Below are positions 29,101-37,045 of a stretch of 64,000 bases of DNA, piece by piece. Under the pieces are notes generated by a model that was not told where the DNA came from, did no database searches, and saw only the letters and a list, made by a program, of their open reading frames with translations. Origin of the DNA: Echinometra lucunter (lineage: Eukaryota > Echinodermata > Echinoidea > Camarodonta > Echinometridae); the NCBI GenBank assembly GCA_029962745.1, contig CM057157.1, forward strand, positions 24,706,960 through 24,770,959, written 5' to 3'. The position numbers were made by a program, and so were the translations under genes. The first letter of the stretch is position 1. Each line of letters begins with the position of its first letter.

Positions 29101-32100
29101 TAGCAAAAGAAAATTTTGCCAATAATACCCAAACCTCAATCCGGAATATATCCCTGACAAGACTCGAACTCAAGATCTCTTCATGAGAGAACAACATAGA
29201 TCTGACTGTGCCATACAGAAGAGCTGCCTGTTTCACTTGCTCATTTTATTAAATCCCTGCAATTGTCTTGACCGAATTACAATAAACTGTATTCATGACA
29301 TGTTTCTTTGGTCTCTCGACCACTCATGTTGCTCAAAAGGTCTTCCATAGCTGAATGGTTTGGGAATCACAAATTTGCAACCAGGCTGAAATGAGGCAAA
29401 GTTACATAAAATGTCATTCCTGAGAAGCAACTACATGTACAACATTCATATCTGAACTTCTTGCACATTAGACCCTTGAACTTATACCAAAGAGAAGATA
29501 CACAAAACTAAAACAAACTAATGTTTTGGTGAGAGAGTAAATACTTCAATTCAAAGTGTACATGTGCATATACTTCTGGTGAGCTCCATAAAATGTTTTG
29601 TAGATTTCCCTTTCTGCAAAGCCTTTTTTCCACTCTGCATAAGCATGTCATAAAAATGTTATTTGTGTATAAGATGAAAAGACATTTCGTTTTTATTTTT
29701 TTTAATTACATTTTAAAGCATGCTATATGGTACAATACTACAATCATGTTTTTCAGAAAGGATACAAGAATTGCAATCTCTTGCAGGATTTCTTTTGATT
29801 TTTCTTCATCATTTGCCAGTAGTCTCTGTAAAGAAGATAAAGAAACATAAAAGTTGGTGAAAGCAACAAATAAAGATCGCCAGTAAGTTATATTACTAAT
29901 TCTCACCAGTCATTTCTCTCCTATACCTTAATTTGCTTCAAATTACAGTTATTTTCACATCAATAAAAATAAACTTGAATTTAACCCATAATAGTACAGT
30001 CTCTTTTTAAAGTAAAAATAATCAGTTCTTTCAACTAAAACAAATTAAATTGATTTCTCACTCCTACATACATGAAAAACAAAACAATTAAAAACAGGAA
30101 AAAAAAAATTAAATACAAAAATTTAAAAGAAAATTAAAAGATTTAATAGAAAATTTGTCAATTTGCACACAAAAAGTGATTATGTGATTATCATTGCATT
30201 GCCAATTCAGAGGCCCTTTTAGAGGGTTTAATGATTAGTTACAATTTAAATCGCTCTTATCTGAGAACGACCCAACATATACAATGTATTGGAAATGGAC
30301 TTCATTCTTTTTAGTGAATTTATCGCTTTCTGCTCATGTACAATTTATAACTGCTGGCATCCTGCATCAAGTCTGCAAAAATATCACTAAAATGAGGAAC
30401 AGTGCTGTCACAGGTTAAGACCTACACGTATATACAGTCAGGTTTATCATAATGTCTGCGAGATTGAACTGTATAAATTGTGTCCTGAATTATAACAAAC
30501 TTATAATACATTCATAAGACGATTGTACCTTGAGGGCATACTCTTTTCCAGTTGATGTTTCTTGAGCAACAAAGACAAATGCAAATCCTCCTGTAAAGGA
30601 TAAACATTTCACATGTTAAAATAATCAGTAAAATAAGAAGTGAGAAAATTCATAATGCAGATTAAAACCCGAGTAGACATTTCCACATTAGTACAGTTTT
30701 GAAAATGTTTTCAAGCCTTATAATCATAAGGAATACACTGTAGACTTAGAGGTAAGAGGTCTACAGATATTTTAAAGACATTTAGTCGTGGGCTTTCATG
30801 GGGAATGGATCATAATTTGCTGACACCGGACTTTGTGAAAAGCACTGGAAATACCTGTAATAGAGCTACATTTCTGGAGCATAGCAAAACAAGCTGTCCC
30901 ACCATAAACATTCTTCGGCCTGCTTCGGGCATTCTCGGGCCAGGGAAAGTGAGATAATGACTTTGCCATATGAGGCAAAGGGTGGAATATACAGAGCATT
31001 ACATAAGGTCTGTTGGTCACAAAACTCATAGTGATGGACAACACCTGTTACTGGGTAAGCGACTGAGCGTCTTGTTATTAGAAAGAAGACCTGGACCCTC
31101 TAATACTCTATATTCTTAACCTGATTTGATAAGTCCAAGTAAAAAAAAAAAAAAAAAAAACATGTTTCTCGTCCGGGTAATTGGAAAAATTAAAAAGAGG
31201 AGCTTTTTAATCTTTATCTTTTATTTTTCAAGATGGTCTCCATCAGAGATTTTTGCCAATCACACGGAACATCAAAATAACAGAGACACCGTAAAGTCAC
31301 ACAAGAACTGAACATATGTACAATGTTTTAATATTGTTAGCACCAAGTTCTTCTAAGCAAAATTTCATGCAGCCCATTTGTAAAACTGGGTGATCGATGC
31401 TGGGATAACATCGGGAGGTGTTACCATACCATAAAGCCATGTACTATGAGGTACACTCCTATATAAGGTGCACCCCTATTTCACGATTTATTTTCTGAAG
31501 AAAAAATAAAAAACAACAGGCATCCCGACTCCTGTCCTGAGTTGGGTTTTTAAAAATGCTAATATTACATCAAATTATTTTTGTATCTTTTAGTTATGGT
31601 TGAAAATAAAGAATGATCGTGATCAAGTCGGGCCATCTTCAACTTCAAGCAAATAACAAATAGGTCTAGAGATGATTCCACTATAAACATGACAGAATAA
31701 ACTTCTACATGTATCTAACAATGAAAAATATGTCACATAAGACATAATCATTAAGATTAACAAATGCAAACAAAAAACAGACAAAAATTCATTTCCTGAC
31801 GATCTTCTGGATTTTCCGATGTGCTTTTCCCCCATATTTTGAAAATGAAAAATGAAAAATAAATCAAGGCCACCTCAAAATAAGTTAAGGAGTGGACAGG
31901 GAAGAGAAGCATACATTTTTTTTTCATTTTGCCTACATGTACAGGTACTTCTTCAATGCAGAAAACACACACACACAAAAAATGAGATGGATGTTAGAAG
32001 AACCCGTACATCTCTGGCGACGTACATGTACCTGTGGCTGTGTGTGACATACTAAAAATCATGAATTGCTCTTGTAGTCTTGAACATGAAAATAATGTTA

Positions 32101-33541
32101 TCAAATCTTTCACAGCTTCATACACTGTACTTTGGACAATCGGTACTTTCGGTATGGTCTGACAAAAAGTGATGATCATGTATGATGTAACGTTAGTTAC
32201 TCTGTATTGTACATACAGTAACTGTAGACCTAACGGTTAGATCTAACAACAGTTACCTCTAGAGTATGTGCTCCTGTGGGCGGCCGTCCCCTGTGAGCGG
32301 CCGGTGGTGAATAAAAACTAAAAATTTAAAAAATATTTTTGATATCCCTTCAAAAATTACCTTGGACAGTCTCAGGTAGGTTCTAGTGCACCAAAAAACA
32401 TACTCAGTGAAAGCAATAAGCATAATGAGTCTCACTGAATATCATTAGAAGTCGACACCACCAGTCACTGACTGAAAAATGTCAGTTTCTTAACTTTTAA
32501 AGTTAAGAAACTTTGACATACTTAAGCCAATACTTAAGCTTTATTTGTTCAATTTGATAACTGATTTGATTTTTATTTAAGAGAATGAAGTTCATGGCCC
32601 ATATTTGCTGCAGAAATTCTTATTTATACCGCCAGAGAAAAAGTTGCATGGGGGTGGCCGCTCACCAGAGCCATTTTTCAAGATGGGTCCTGTGAGCGGC
32701 CACCCTATGTAAAACGTGTACAAAATGCAGGTTTTTGTAGGAGATTGTACTCTGCCTTCATTTTTTTGTCACGGCATTTGGTAGATCATCACTTTTGACA
32801 GATTTTATGGATTTCTACACAGTATTATTACTTTTCATGAAGTATTGGTGTGTAAAGCATGAAATTCAATATTAATTTTGTTTACTTCGTCACAAATATG
32901 GCGCTAAATGCTCGCCAAATGATAGGCGGCCGCCCACAGGGGTAGGGGCGGCCGCACACAGGACCCCTAACATCGTTTTGAAAAATGGACACTACTGACC
33001 ACGTAATTGGTCAATAATTTTAAGTTTGCCCTCTATTCAATCAGCAGGTATTTTGACCATGCATTGATGGTACTGAACTATGTGTGAGTCTTTGATTAAT
33101 AAATATAATCAGCAAATTCCCTTTAAGCGGCCGCACACCAGAGCAGGTACTCTAGTTCTACCTTTGTTGTTAATCATAATTTTCTCAATGATTTACCGTA
33201 TTTATTATAAGAATGCAGAATTTGTAACATGTTTAATAGAACCAATAAACGAATTTAAGGGCTTTTTAGTCACTGAAAATAAAGTGCATAGCTTATGGTT
33301 CCCCCATCATACATTTTTCAGTCTCCACCCAAATAGACACTGTGCATGCGATCCAAACCGCAGTAACTCATGCACGGCGCCAATGGCAATGCCCAACGTA
33401 CAACACCCCTTTACCTTCGGCTATGACTCTCCTCACTCGCAGCTTGGTGTCGCCGAGTTCGACCTGCTGGCCAACAAAATCACTTCCTCTATCACTCTGG
33501 CCACCAAGCAATCCAAACGCGGACCGGAAATAATCAGACAT
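1961..33541 (-). CDS. GAK: Cyclin-G-associated kinase / auxilin (complete, 22 coding exons, spliced)
   Basis: Multi-exon gene. In transcript order the coding exons are 33541-33415, 30590-30529, 29825-29766, 27063-26809, 26411-26286, 22418-22329, 21607-21472, 20827-20648, 20150-20036, 19658-19460, 14427-14305, 12942-12809, 11790-11674, 11186-11106, 10367-10250, 9341-9262, 8608-8418, 7210-6123, 5801-5366, 4762-4605, 3140-3012, 2110-1961. All junctions are GT/AG, phases fit throughout, and the total is 4155 nt = 1384 residues (human GAK about 1311). Seen in the translation: a kinase domain (about 34-315: GGFAFV loop 43-48, Lys63, HRD 164-166, DFG 184-186, PPE 221-223); a PTEN-like module (about 384-731) with a degenerate P-loop; a Ser/Pro/Gln-rich linker with DPF and DLL motifs; and a J domain with HPD 1348-1350. 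Family role: cytosolic/Golgi cofactor that recruits Hsc70 to uncoat clathrin vesicles and phosphorylates AP-1/AP-2 mu subunits. Start chosen: the ATG in exon 1 that gives an N-terminus of family length (MSDYFRSAF...). Confidence 0.96.
2407..2453. mobile_element. A-rich run flanked by a 12-bp direct repeat
   Basis: AATCATCAAAAG occurs at 2407-2418 and again at 2442-2453, separated only by 23 nt that are all A except one G. The layout matches a target-site duplication around a retrotransposed poly(A) tail with no body. Confidence 0.45.
3012..3140 (-). CDS. GAK: GAK coding exon 21 (residues 1293-1335, J domain)
   Basis: [52 protein letters not shown]...H-VLW is the auxilin J-domain signature. 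Forty-three codons, phase 0. Confidence 0.95.
3243..3919. mobile_element. Foldback/MITE-like element with GTGACC ends
   Basis: Left end GTGACCCTCCACCACAAAA; the right end in reverse complement is GTGACCTTCCACACAAAAC. About 680 bp, non-coding, in the GAK intron between exons 21 and 20. A related end is at 39885-39903. Confidence 0.5.
4605..4762 (-). CDS. GAK: GAK coding exon 20 (residues 1240-1292, pre-J helix)
   Basis: [22 protein letters not shown]...[22 protein letters not shown]; the F-NLLS and TI-EMR/K blocks are the N-terminal extension of the auxilin J domain. Confidence 0.93.
5366..5801 (-). CDS. GAK: GAK coding exon 19 (residues 1095-1239)
   Basis: [12 protein letters not shown]...[11 protein letters not shown]...; Pro/Gln/Ser-rich with a fifth DPF at 1135-1137 and a [11 protein letters not shown] repeat. 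Leads into the J-domain exons through [13 protein letters not shown]. Confidence 0.92.
6123..7210 (-). CDS. GAK: GAK coding exon 18 (residues 732-1094, clathrin/AP-2 binding linker)
   Basis: Largest exon, 1088 nt, low-complexity Ser/Pro/Gln-rich and probably disordered. Visible motifs: a charged Lys/Arg/Glu-rich start; a Glu/Asp patch at 814-823; DLL at 889-891; DLLVD (clathrin-box-like) at 921-925; and FDPF at 946-949, 975-978, 1009-1012 and 1039-1042. DPF is the classic AP-2 alpha-appendage ligand; binding here is inferred. Confidence 0.93.
8418..8608 (-). CDS. GAK: GAK coding exon 17 (residues 668-731, end of C2-like domain)
   Basis: [23 protein letters not shown]...[10 protein letters not shown]...[19 protein letters not shown]. 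The ATLEVVV-EKDRPS block ends the C2 module. Confidence 0.93.
9262..9341 (-). CDS. GAK: GAK coding exon 16 (residues 642-667, C2-like)
   Basis: [26 protein letters not shown]; the MFQ-QFHTGF block is invariant in the family. Confidence 0.94.
9438..9879 (+). mobile_element. 5'-truncated LINE-like retrotransposon tail with 17-bp TSD
   Basis: The 17-bp word AAGATTTCCATCAAAAT is at 9438-9454 and 9863-9879. The 408 bp between ends with AATAAA (9836-9841) and a poly(A) run. This is the mark of target-primed reverse transcription. The body has no recognisable domain, so it may be a LINE 3' end or a processed transcript fragment. It lies antisense in the GAK intron between exons 15 and 16. Confidence 0.75.
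10250..10367 (-). CDS. GAK: GAK coding exon 15 (residues 602-641, C2-like)
   Basis: [39 protein letters not shown]; the GDV-I-VYH-RST-GG block is the auxilin C2 core. Confidence 0.93.
10985..11046 (+). mobile_element. SINE/LINE-type 3' tail fragment
   Basis: AAAGTGCTACATAAATCCAATTATCATCAT resembles the GCGCTATATAAATC tail at 56340-56395. Short and weak. Confidence 0.3.
11106..11186 (-). CDS. GAK: GAK coding exon 14 (residues 575-601)
   Basis: [26 protein letters not shown]; the GCRP-C-V block is conserved in auxilin C2 domains. Confidence 0.92.
11674..11790 (-). CDS. GAK: GAK coding exon 13 (residues 536-574, start of C2-like domain)
   Basis: (R)[19 protein letters not shown]...[16 protein letters not shown]. 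Matches the link between the PTEN-like and C2 modules. Confidence 0.92.
12809..12942 (-). CDS. GAK: GAK coding exon 12 (residues 492-535)
   Basis: [30 protein letters not shown]...[10 protein letters not shown]. Continues the P-loop as HCMDGKASS; the CX5R arginine position is Ser496, so phosphatase activity is not expected, as in other GAK/auxilins. Confidence 0.94.
14305..14427 (-). CDS. GAK: GAK coding exon 11 (residues 451-491, PTEN-like P-loop start)
   Basis: [17 protein letters not shown]...[14 protein letters not shown] ending (here [11 protein letters not shown]). Cys490 is the P-loop cysteine equivalent. Forty-one codons, phase 0. Confidence 0.94.
14616..14759. mobile_element. piggyBac-like MITE, left part (interrupted)
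   Basis: Aligns with the left half of the intact copy at 45218-45633 (ATTCATGACAG start, TTTGGCC, ACATACTGTGCC, TTTGACGCTGAAATTTTT). It breaks at 14759 where a 3.2 kb element is inserted and resumes at 18004. Confidence 0.7.
14851..16342 (-). mobile_element. Satellite-bearing element with GTCTCGCCCACC ends (copy 1)
   Basis: Ends are TGTCTCGCCCACC and its inverse. The body is a tandem array with 157-bp period (see the repeat entry), and one end has a (GGACGGAC)n minisatellite at about 16257-16300. A second copy in the opposite orientation is at 43757-44936. I could not find a clear TSD or a transposase. Confidence 0.7.
14930..16250 (-). repeat. 157-bp tandem array, each unit with an AGGTCA direct repeat
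   Basis: TGACCTTTGACC words start at 15344, 15501, 15658, 15815, 15972 and 16129, exactly 157 bp apart, with two decayed units before them (about 14960 and 15190). On the reverse strand each reads AGGTCAAAGGTCA, a perfect DR1 nuclear-receptor site. Most units also have AGGTCATTTCAGGTCA (DR4 spacing) overlapping it. Confidence 0.9.
18004..18594. mobile_element. piggyBac-like MITE, right part (interrupted again)
   Basis: Continues the MITE begun at 14616 (ATTAAATGGGCAATG..., TTTCAGAT, TGATCAAATAAGGCTT, CTGTCATGAATGGGTT end). It is itself broken by the small element at 18140-18504. Confidence 0.7.
18140..18504. mobile_element. Small hAT-type MITE with perfect 8-bp TSD
   Basis: TIR CATGGTTCTCACTAG / CAGGGTTCTCACTAG (reverse complement of right end). 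TSD TTTCAGAT at 18132-18139 and 18505-18512. The uninterrupted MITE copy near 45515 has a single TTTCAGAT at this site, confirming insertion. Confidence 0.85.
18739..18860 (+). repeat. (CAT)n-type microsatellite
   Basis: Imperfect CATCAT/CACCAT run. Any ORF across it is low complexity and not taken as a gene. Confidence 0.8.
19228..19401. mobile_element. Palindromic MITE, GGGCAYCRTTTCATGAAAG ends
   Basis: Long inverted termini: TTTCATGAAAGTTGTCAGC near the left end is mirrored by GCTGACAACTTTCATGAAA near the right. About 174 bp, just downstream (in + coordinates) of nothing coding and 58 bp from GAK exon 10. A half-like copy is at 39320-39375. Confidence 0.6.
19460..19658 (-). CDS. GAK: GAK coding exon 10 (residues 384-450, start of PTEN-like domain)
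   Basis: [25 protein letters not shown]...[21 protein letters not shown]...FENR. The [10 protein letters not shown] and RSFLDS blocks are typical of the auxilin/GAK PTEN-like domain. Confidence 0.95.
20036..20150 (-). CDS. GAK: GAK coding exon 9 (residues 346-383, linker)
   Basis: Encodes [22 protein letters not shown]...[19 protein letters not shown] is a conserved GAK/auxilin block. The upstream acceptor reads CAGTAG, a NAGNAG tandem site, so the exon may end at 20150 or 20153 (one extra Val). Confidence 0.88.
20648..20827 (-). CDS. GAK: GAK coding exon 8 (residues 286-345, end of kinase domain)
   Basis: (R)[20 protein letters not shown]...; the RPP-type motif closes the kinase domain near residue 315, then a linker KAQERE runs into exon 9. 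Confidence 0.93.
21472..21607 (-). CDS. GAK: GAK coding exon 7 (residues 241-285)
   Basis: [18 protein letters not shown]...EDDQEY...HDLI, kinase C-lobe. The acceptor TCTAAAG at 21608-21609 is preferred over the TTTAG 11 bp inside because it restores the conserved W-ALGC junction. Confidence 0.92.
21661..22217. repeat. Tandem duplication of about 288 bp in a GAK intron
   Basis: AAGTTCTGTTAAAGGAG begins both copies (21661 and 21949); both share TCATCTTGGAAGAATATC, ATATGACTACAAA-like words and TTTGG/TTTCGGTAATTCTGA ends. Clearly diverged, so old. It lies between GAK exons 7 and 6. Confidence 0.75.
22329..22418 (-). CDS. GAK: GAK coding exon 6 (residues 211-240, activation segment/PPE)
   Basis: [18 protein letters not shown]...[18 protein letters not shown] is a diagnostic block of GAK/AAK1 kinases. 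Thirty codons, phase 0 at both ends. Confidence 0.95.
22621..22794 (+). repeat. 87-bp direct tandem duplication
   Basis: GTTACAATGACACACACGG starts at 22621 and again at 22708, followed by the same GGAAGCCGGGGGTGG and TCTTAACTTTT words. Nearly identical, hence recent. Confidence 0.8.
23076..25271. mobile_element. hAT-type element with 8-bp TSD GTTTTGAG
   Basis: TIR starts TAAGCCTGAGTC on both ends, followed by ATCGATTTTT and CCGGTGTTCGA. TSD GTTTTGAG at 23068-23075 and 25272-25279. 2196 bp, no transposase ORF recognised. A piggyBac-like MITE end lies inside at 23435. Sits between GAK exons 6 and 5. Confidence 0.85.
23435..23490. mobile_element. piggyBac-like MITE end fragment
   Basis: TTAACCCATTCGCGACA followed by GGTCCACGTTTTGTGG matches the left end of the copy at 45218. 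The other end was not found. Confidence 0.5.
25385..25770. repeat. Diverged tandem repeat, about 255-bp period
   Basis: ACTTGAATAATTTGCA...GATACGCTGTTTTGCTGCATGC...TATGGCAGAACAA recurs near 25415 and 25667. GGCAAAACGACGTATCT at 23040 (before the hAT element) and CGGCAAAACAACGTATCT at 25523 belong to the same array, so the 23076-25271 element was inserted into it. Confidence 0.65.
26286..26411 (-). CDS. GAK: GAK coding exon 5 (residues 169-210, DFG exon)
   Basis: [23 protein letters not shown]...; the magnesium-binding DFG is residues 184-186, followed by the Ark-family activation segment. Phase 0 at both ends. Confidence 0.95.
26809..27063 (-). CDS. GAK: GAK coding exon 4 (residues 84-168, kinase core to HRD)
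   Basis: Starts [17 protein letters not shown] and ends THRDIK before donor GTGAGT. Contains the hinge ([12 protein letters not shown]) and catalytic-loop HRD (164-166). A transposon end lies only about 46 bp upstream of its acceptor (at 27110). Confidence 0.95.
27110..28921. mobile_element. Non-autonomous DNA transposon, CAGAGATGCCAACC ends, 6-bp TSD
   Basis: Left CAGAGATGCCAACC, right (reverse complement) CAGTGATGCCAACC. TGTATC flanks both sides (27104-27109, 28922-28927). Subterminal AAAATCAGATT / AAAATCGGACT copies. Contains a MITE copy near 27700-28013 and a GC-richer segment at 28500-28790. No transposase seen. Confidence 0.7.
27700..28013. mobile_element. piggyBac-like MITE copy (partial), nested
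   Basis: AAGCATTAAAATCCTTAAATTGGCAATG-type core and a TTCATGTCATGAAAGGGTTTAA end match the copy at 45218-45633. The left end is degraded. Confidence 0.6.
29766..29825 (-). CDS. GAK: GAK coding exon 3 (residues 64-83)
   Basis: Phase-0 exon of 20 codons, [20 protein letters not shown], matching the kinase alpha-C region (RLLSNEEEK-like in GAK). The donor is GTATCC. Confidence 0.9.
30529..30590 (-). CDS. GAK: GAK coding exon 2 (residues 43-63, ATP-binding loop and catalytic Lys)
   Basis: Preceded by TTTACAG and followed by GTACAA. Encodes [21 protein letters not shown]: the glycine-rich strand and the ATP-anchoring Lys63. The GGFAFV loop is typical of the Ark/NAK kinases (GAK, AAK1, BIKE). Confidence 0.93.
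30591..32269. other. GAK intron 1, left part
   Basis: AT-rich intronic DNA with homopolymer runs (poly-A at 31141-31160). No gene or RNA recognised. Confidence 0.5.
32270..33154. mobile_element. Element with GCGGCCGC repeats and TAGAGTA ends in GAK intron 1
   Basis: Left TAGAGTATGTGCTCCTGTGG, right (reverse complement) TAGAGTACCTGCTCTGGTGT, each followed by GCGGCCG. Variants of TGTGAGCGGCC recur at about 32295, 32655, 32693, 32927, 32946 and 33126. No ORF and no clear TSD. Confidence 0.6.
33415..33541 (-). CDS. GAK: GAK coding exon 1 (residues 1-42, start codon)
   Basis: ATG at 33541-33539 (reverse strand); the exon ends ...RVRRVIAEG before donor GTAAAG, phase 1. The block DFVGQ-VELG-LRVRRV-AEG is the conserved start of GAK just before the glycine-rich loop. 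The 5' UTR and any upstream non-coding exon are not resolved. Confidence 0.93.
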
Positions 33542-33764
33542 TGTGGAGAAACATACATAACAAGTTCAATTTGAAAATTTTATGTTTTTAATACATTCTC
33601 AGGCCCTCTTTTTAGTCTTCAAAATCGCTTTCACATCAGTTTTCACGGCGAAATAATACGTGACCGGTGAATTTTCAACTCGGCCGTAATAAATTTCGCT
33701 AATTTTGAACAAGTATCGGTGCAGAGCTATAAACAAGTCGGTTCATCAGAAATACTGCTTTTCC

Positions 33765-34095
33765 TTGATTTCTTTTATTTCCTTATTTTTGCCTTGAATC
33801 TTCCTTCTCCTCTTTCTCTTCCTCTGAGCCATGACTCCTGCAGACTACTACATCGTGTACAGACCCTGGCCTCTGCCAGATCCTCCTTCCAAAGGTATCC
33901 GACCCAGCGAGCCTCCTCCTAAGTCTTATTGATCAAGTTCTTTCTTCTTTTCTTTCTTTCATTTTAATTTTTTCTTCCGCATAGCTCTTCTTCTTCTTCT
34001 TCTTTTTAAGTTCTTCTTGGCTCCTCGTTCTACTTTCAGTCTTCTCTATCACCTTCTTCTTGACTATTTCTTCTTCTTCTTCTTCTGACTGAAAA
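33765..34095 (+). repeat. Pyrimidine-rich tract upstream of GAK
   Basis: Long C/T-rich stretch ending in (TTC)n-like runs, 225-550 bp upstream of the GAK start codon. Could affect structure near the promoter; no defined site is claimed. Confidence 0.5.
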
Positions 34096-35276
34096 AAAAT
34101 TGGCTCAATTTGATAATGTGCATGTGATGCATGGGGATGCATGGGAATTGAAATGAAGGTAGGAAAAAGTTCAACGGAGAAACAAAAGAGCATAACAACA
34201 ACAACACAAACAACAAAAACAAAAACAAAATCAAGAATGACAATGACAGCGACAGCAACAACCAGGCGCGGTTCTACCGGGGGGGGGGGGGGGGGCTTTG
34301 GGGGCTGAAGCCCCCCCCCCCCAAAATCGCTAAAGCCCCCCCCCCCCAATAAAAATTTGGACGACATAAGTGCAATTTTAATCTCATATAGATTCTAATG
34401 TAATGTCCTTGTATTAAATCCACTTATCAAAAAAGAGTGGAAAAAAGAAAAGAGGAAAAAAGATACAAGAAAAACCTGGGAGCGCTCGCTCGCATTTTAA
34501 TGATCTTAACCAATACCCATTATATTACTGTTCTTCTTAAGAAAGGTTTGCATCTTGTCTCGCTATCCAGAGTTTGTGCTACTCTTCTACTCATTAATGG
34601 TTAGTTAGGCCTACATAAAGTTCTGCAATGATTCCGGAGCGGTACAGTTGACCTAAAATAGATGAATTTTCAGGAGAACCTATTCGCAATACCCTCTGTG
34701 AGAACGGAAGATGCCGATAAATATCATTATACGTTACTATATCACGATAAGGGAGCAGTATCACCATGATAACACGGTCTCAGTATATAAAAAAATTAAA
34801 AATAAACACTTTTGCTCGCTCATAAATTCTAGAAACGAAACAAGATATTTTCGATCAGCAATCACTCTTGTTCCAGCAACAATCTATGCCTGGACATCAT
34901 GACATTTTTGCAGCGACGTGTGCGACTATCCTCAAAATACTTCTGCAGGGAGTGTACATGAAAAGATCAATTAGTGAATTTTGTATATATTTTTCTTCGC
35001 TCGCTCATAATATTTAGAAACGTTCCTAAGTATGGTTTTGGACAGGAAACAATTTACTGGACCAGCGAGGTTTATCATAATTTGTTAGTGAGGTGACCAA
35101 ATATACCAGTTTATGTATTTTGATGACAAACTAAGACGTCTCATACAGGGGCGTAGACAGCGGGGGGGGGGGGGGGATGAGGGGTATGCATCCCCCCCAC
35201 CTCACAAGGTGGGGGGGATGACATGTACAATCATCCCCCCCCCAGGTTTTAGGGAAGGATGTTTTCTTACAATATC

Positions 35277-35338
35277 ATTATAACAACAACAACAAAAGAA
35301 TAAACATAAACATAATAATAATAATAATATCATTATTA

Positions 35339-35391
<53 letters not shown>

Positions 35392-35400
35392 GATTATCAT
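35277..35400 (+). repeat. (ATT)n microsatellite
   Basis: ATT run at about 35323-35391 with AAC/ATA flanks. Long Asn reading frames across it are artefacts. Confidence 0.9.
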
Positions 35401-35754
35401 AATTATGATAACAATAATAGTTATCATCATCATCATCGTTAATGTGACTGAAATGGCGATTGCTATCATAACTATATCGATCATTATTCTGATTTATGTA
35501 GTCATTTATATTACTTTGGGGTAATTTCGGCGCCGTTTTGGGTAATTCATATTAGTTTTGGGTAATTTCGGCGCCGTCTGAGTTTTTCTGAAGTGGTGTA
35601 ATAACATAATTTTAAAAAAAAGATAAATAACGTGATGTAAATATGCAATAATGTGTGTGACAGTCCATATTCTATATACGTTTGTCACGGTGCGTAGATC
35701 TTCAATTTACAGAGGCGGCGCTCCCAGGGGGTGCTCAGTGTCCCCCCCCCCCAC

Positions 35755-36300
35755 TTTTCGAAGCATCCAAAAAGTGCCCCTTTTTATCCATTAAAAATGC
35801 TGCCTTTCAAACCTGTTCAGTGCCCTTCTTTTATCTTAGAAGGGCCCATTTTCTTTGTTGATCAAATGCCCTTTCGCTTTCTAATAAGTGCCCCTTTTCG
35901 TTTCAGATAAGTTCAGATAAGTTACCCTTCTTAAAATCTACAGAAATGCGCTCTTTTGTGCCTTTCCCTTTTAATAGCGCTCTGTTCCCTTCTGAGAAGT
36001 GCGCCTCTTACACTTCAAATGAATGTCCCTTTTAAAATTAATGTAATTATTATCCCCTTTGACTACCTCTTTTCGTTTTTCAAAGTGCAATTTCTCTTCT
36101 GCAGATTGCCCCTTTTCACCCCTGATAAGTGCCCCATTTGAAATCTGATACCTGCCCTCATTTAACTTCTGATAAGTGCCCATTTCCCTTTCTAGTATGT
36201 CCAATTTCTGCATCTGTTCATGTAAGATAAGGGCACTTAGCGCCATTTTTGTTTTCTGATAGTGTCCCTTTTCCATTCGGGCAATGCTTCCCGCAATTGT
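35755..36300 (+). repeat. Degenerate minisatellite, AAGTGCCCCTTTTC-like units of about 30 bp
   Basis: AAGTGCCCCTTTT, AAATGCCCTTTCGC, AAGTGCCCCTTTTCG, AAGTGCGCCTCTTAC, AAGTGCCCCATTTG, AAGTGCCCATTTCC recur with TTTCTGATAA-like spacers. Lies inside the nested hAT. Confidence 0.7.
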
Positions 36301-36939
36301 AATTAGAAGGAACGGTGCCCCTTTATTGGGGGGTATTTTTCTACTTTTTCTTTCTAAAGCTCGCTCGCTACGCTCGCTCGTACTTATGATATCACACTCA
36401 AGGCAGGTCAAGTGTGTTGTTACCATAAAGTCTTATACGTTCTCCTAAGTTCCTGATAGTATTGTGCTCAAAACCCCATTCAATTTGAATAATTTTCTCT
36501 GATATGAGACCTCACTAATGCATTTAAACATTATAGCTTGGTCACTGTAAGGAAAACTATATACAGAATAAATGGAAGAAATTTACAATGGTAATGGAAC
36601 ACGAATAAAATGAATTTCCGGGAGCCTTTATCATTATATGCCACTCGAAATATACTGCAAATACAATGCCCTTCGGCAAAAATACCTAGCATTTTTTGCT
36701 CGCTCGCTTCGCTCGCTCACAAGTGAGTAAGACAGAGCAGTATACAATAATAGTGCAAAGTAGTTATTATCATGACTTATAAAAGTATGCACTTTAAAAG
36801 TGTATTAAATAGAATGTAAGGGTATATTTTCCTTCTCGTGTTCAGCTTTTGTAAGGGCCCCCCTTCCCCCCCCCCCCAAAGTGCCCTTTTTCCCTAGTGC
36901 CCCCTCCCCACTTTGAAAGACGCTCCGCCGCCCTGTCTG

Positions 36940-37045
36940 TTTATGTCTGTGCATTCGGGTGTGGGTGTGTATGTGTGCGTGTGTGTGGGTGTGTGCGTGT
37001 GGGTGTGAGTTGTGGGGGGGGGGTGCGGGTGTGTGTGTATATCTG
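36940..37045 (+). repeat. (GT)n-rich tract
   Basis: GTGTGTGGGTGTG-type run near the right end of the nested hAT, followed by poly-G. Confidence 0.8.

Noticed and set aside
35971..36426. 151-residue reverse-strand frame
   Set aside because: It reads through the degenerate GTGCCCCTTTT minisatellite inside a nested hAT; the protein is just the repeat translated.
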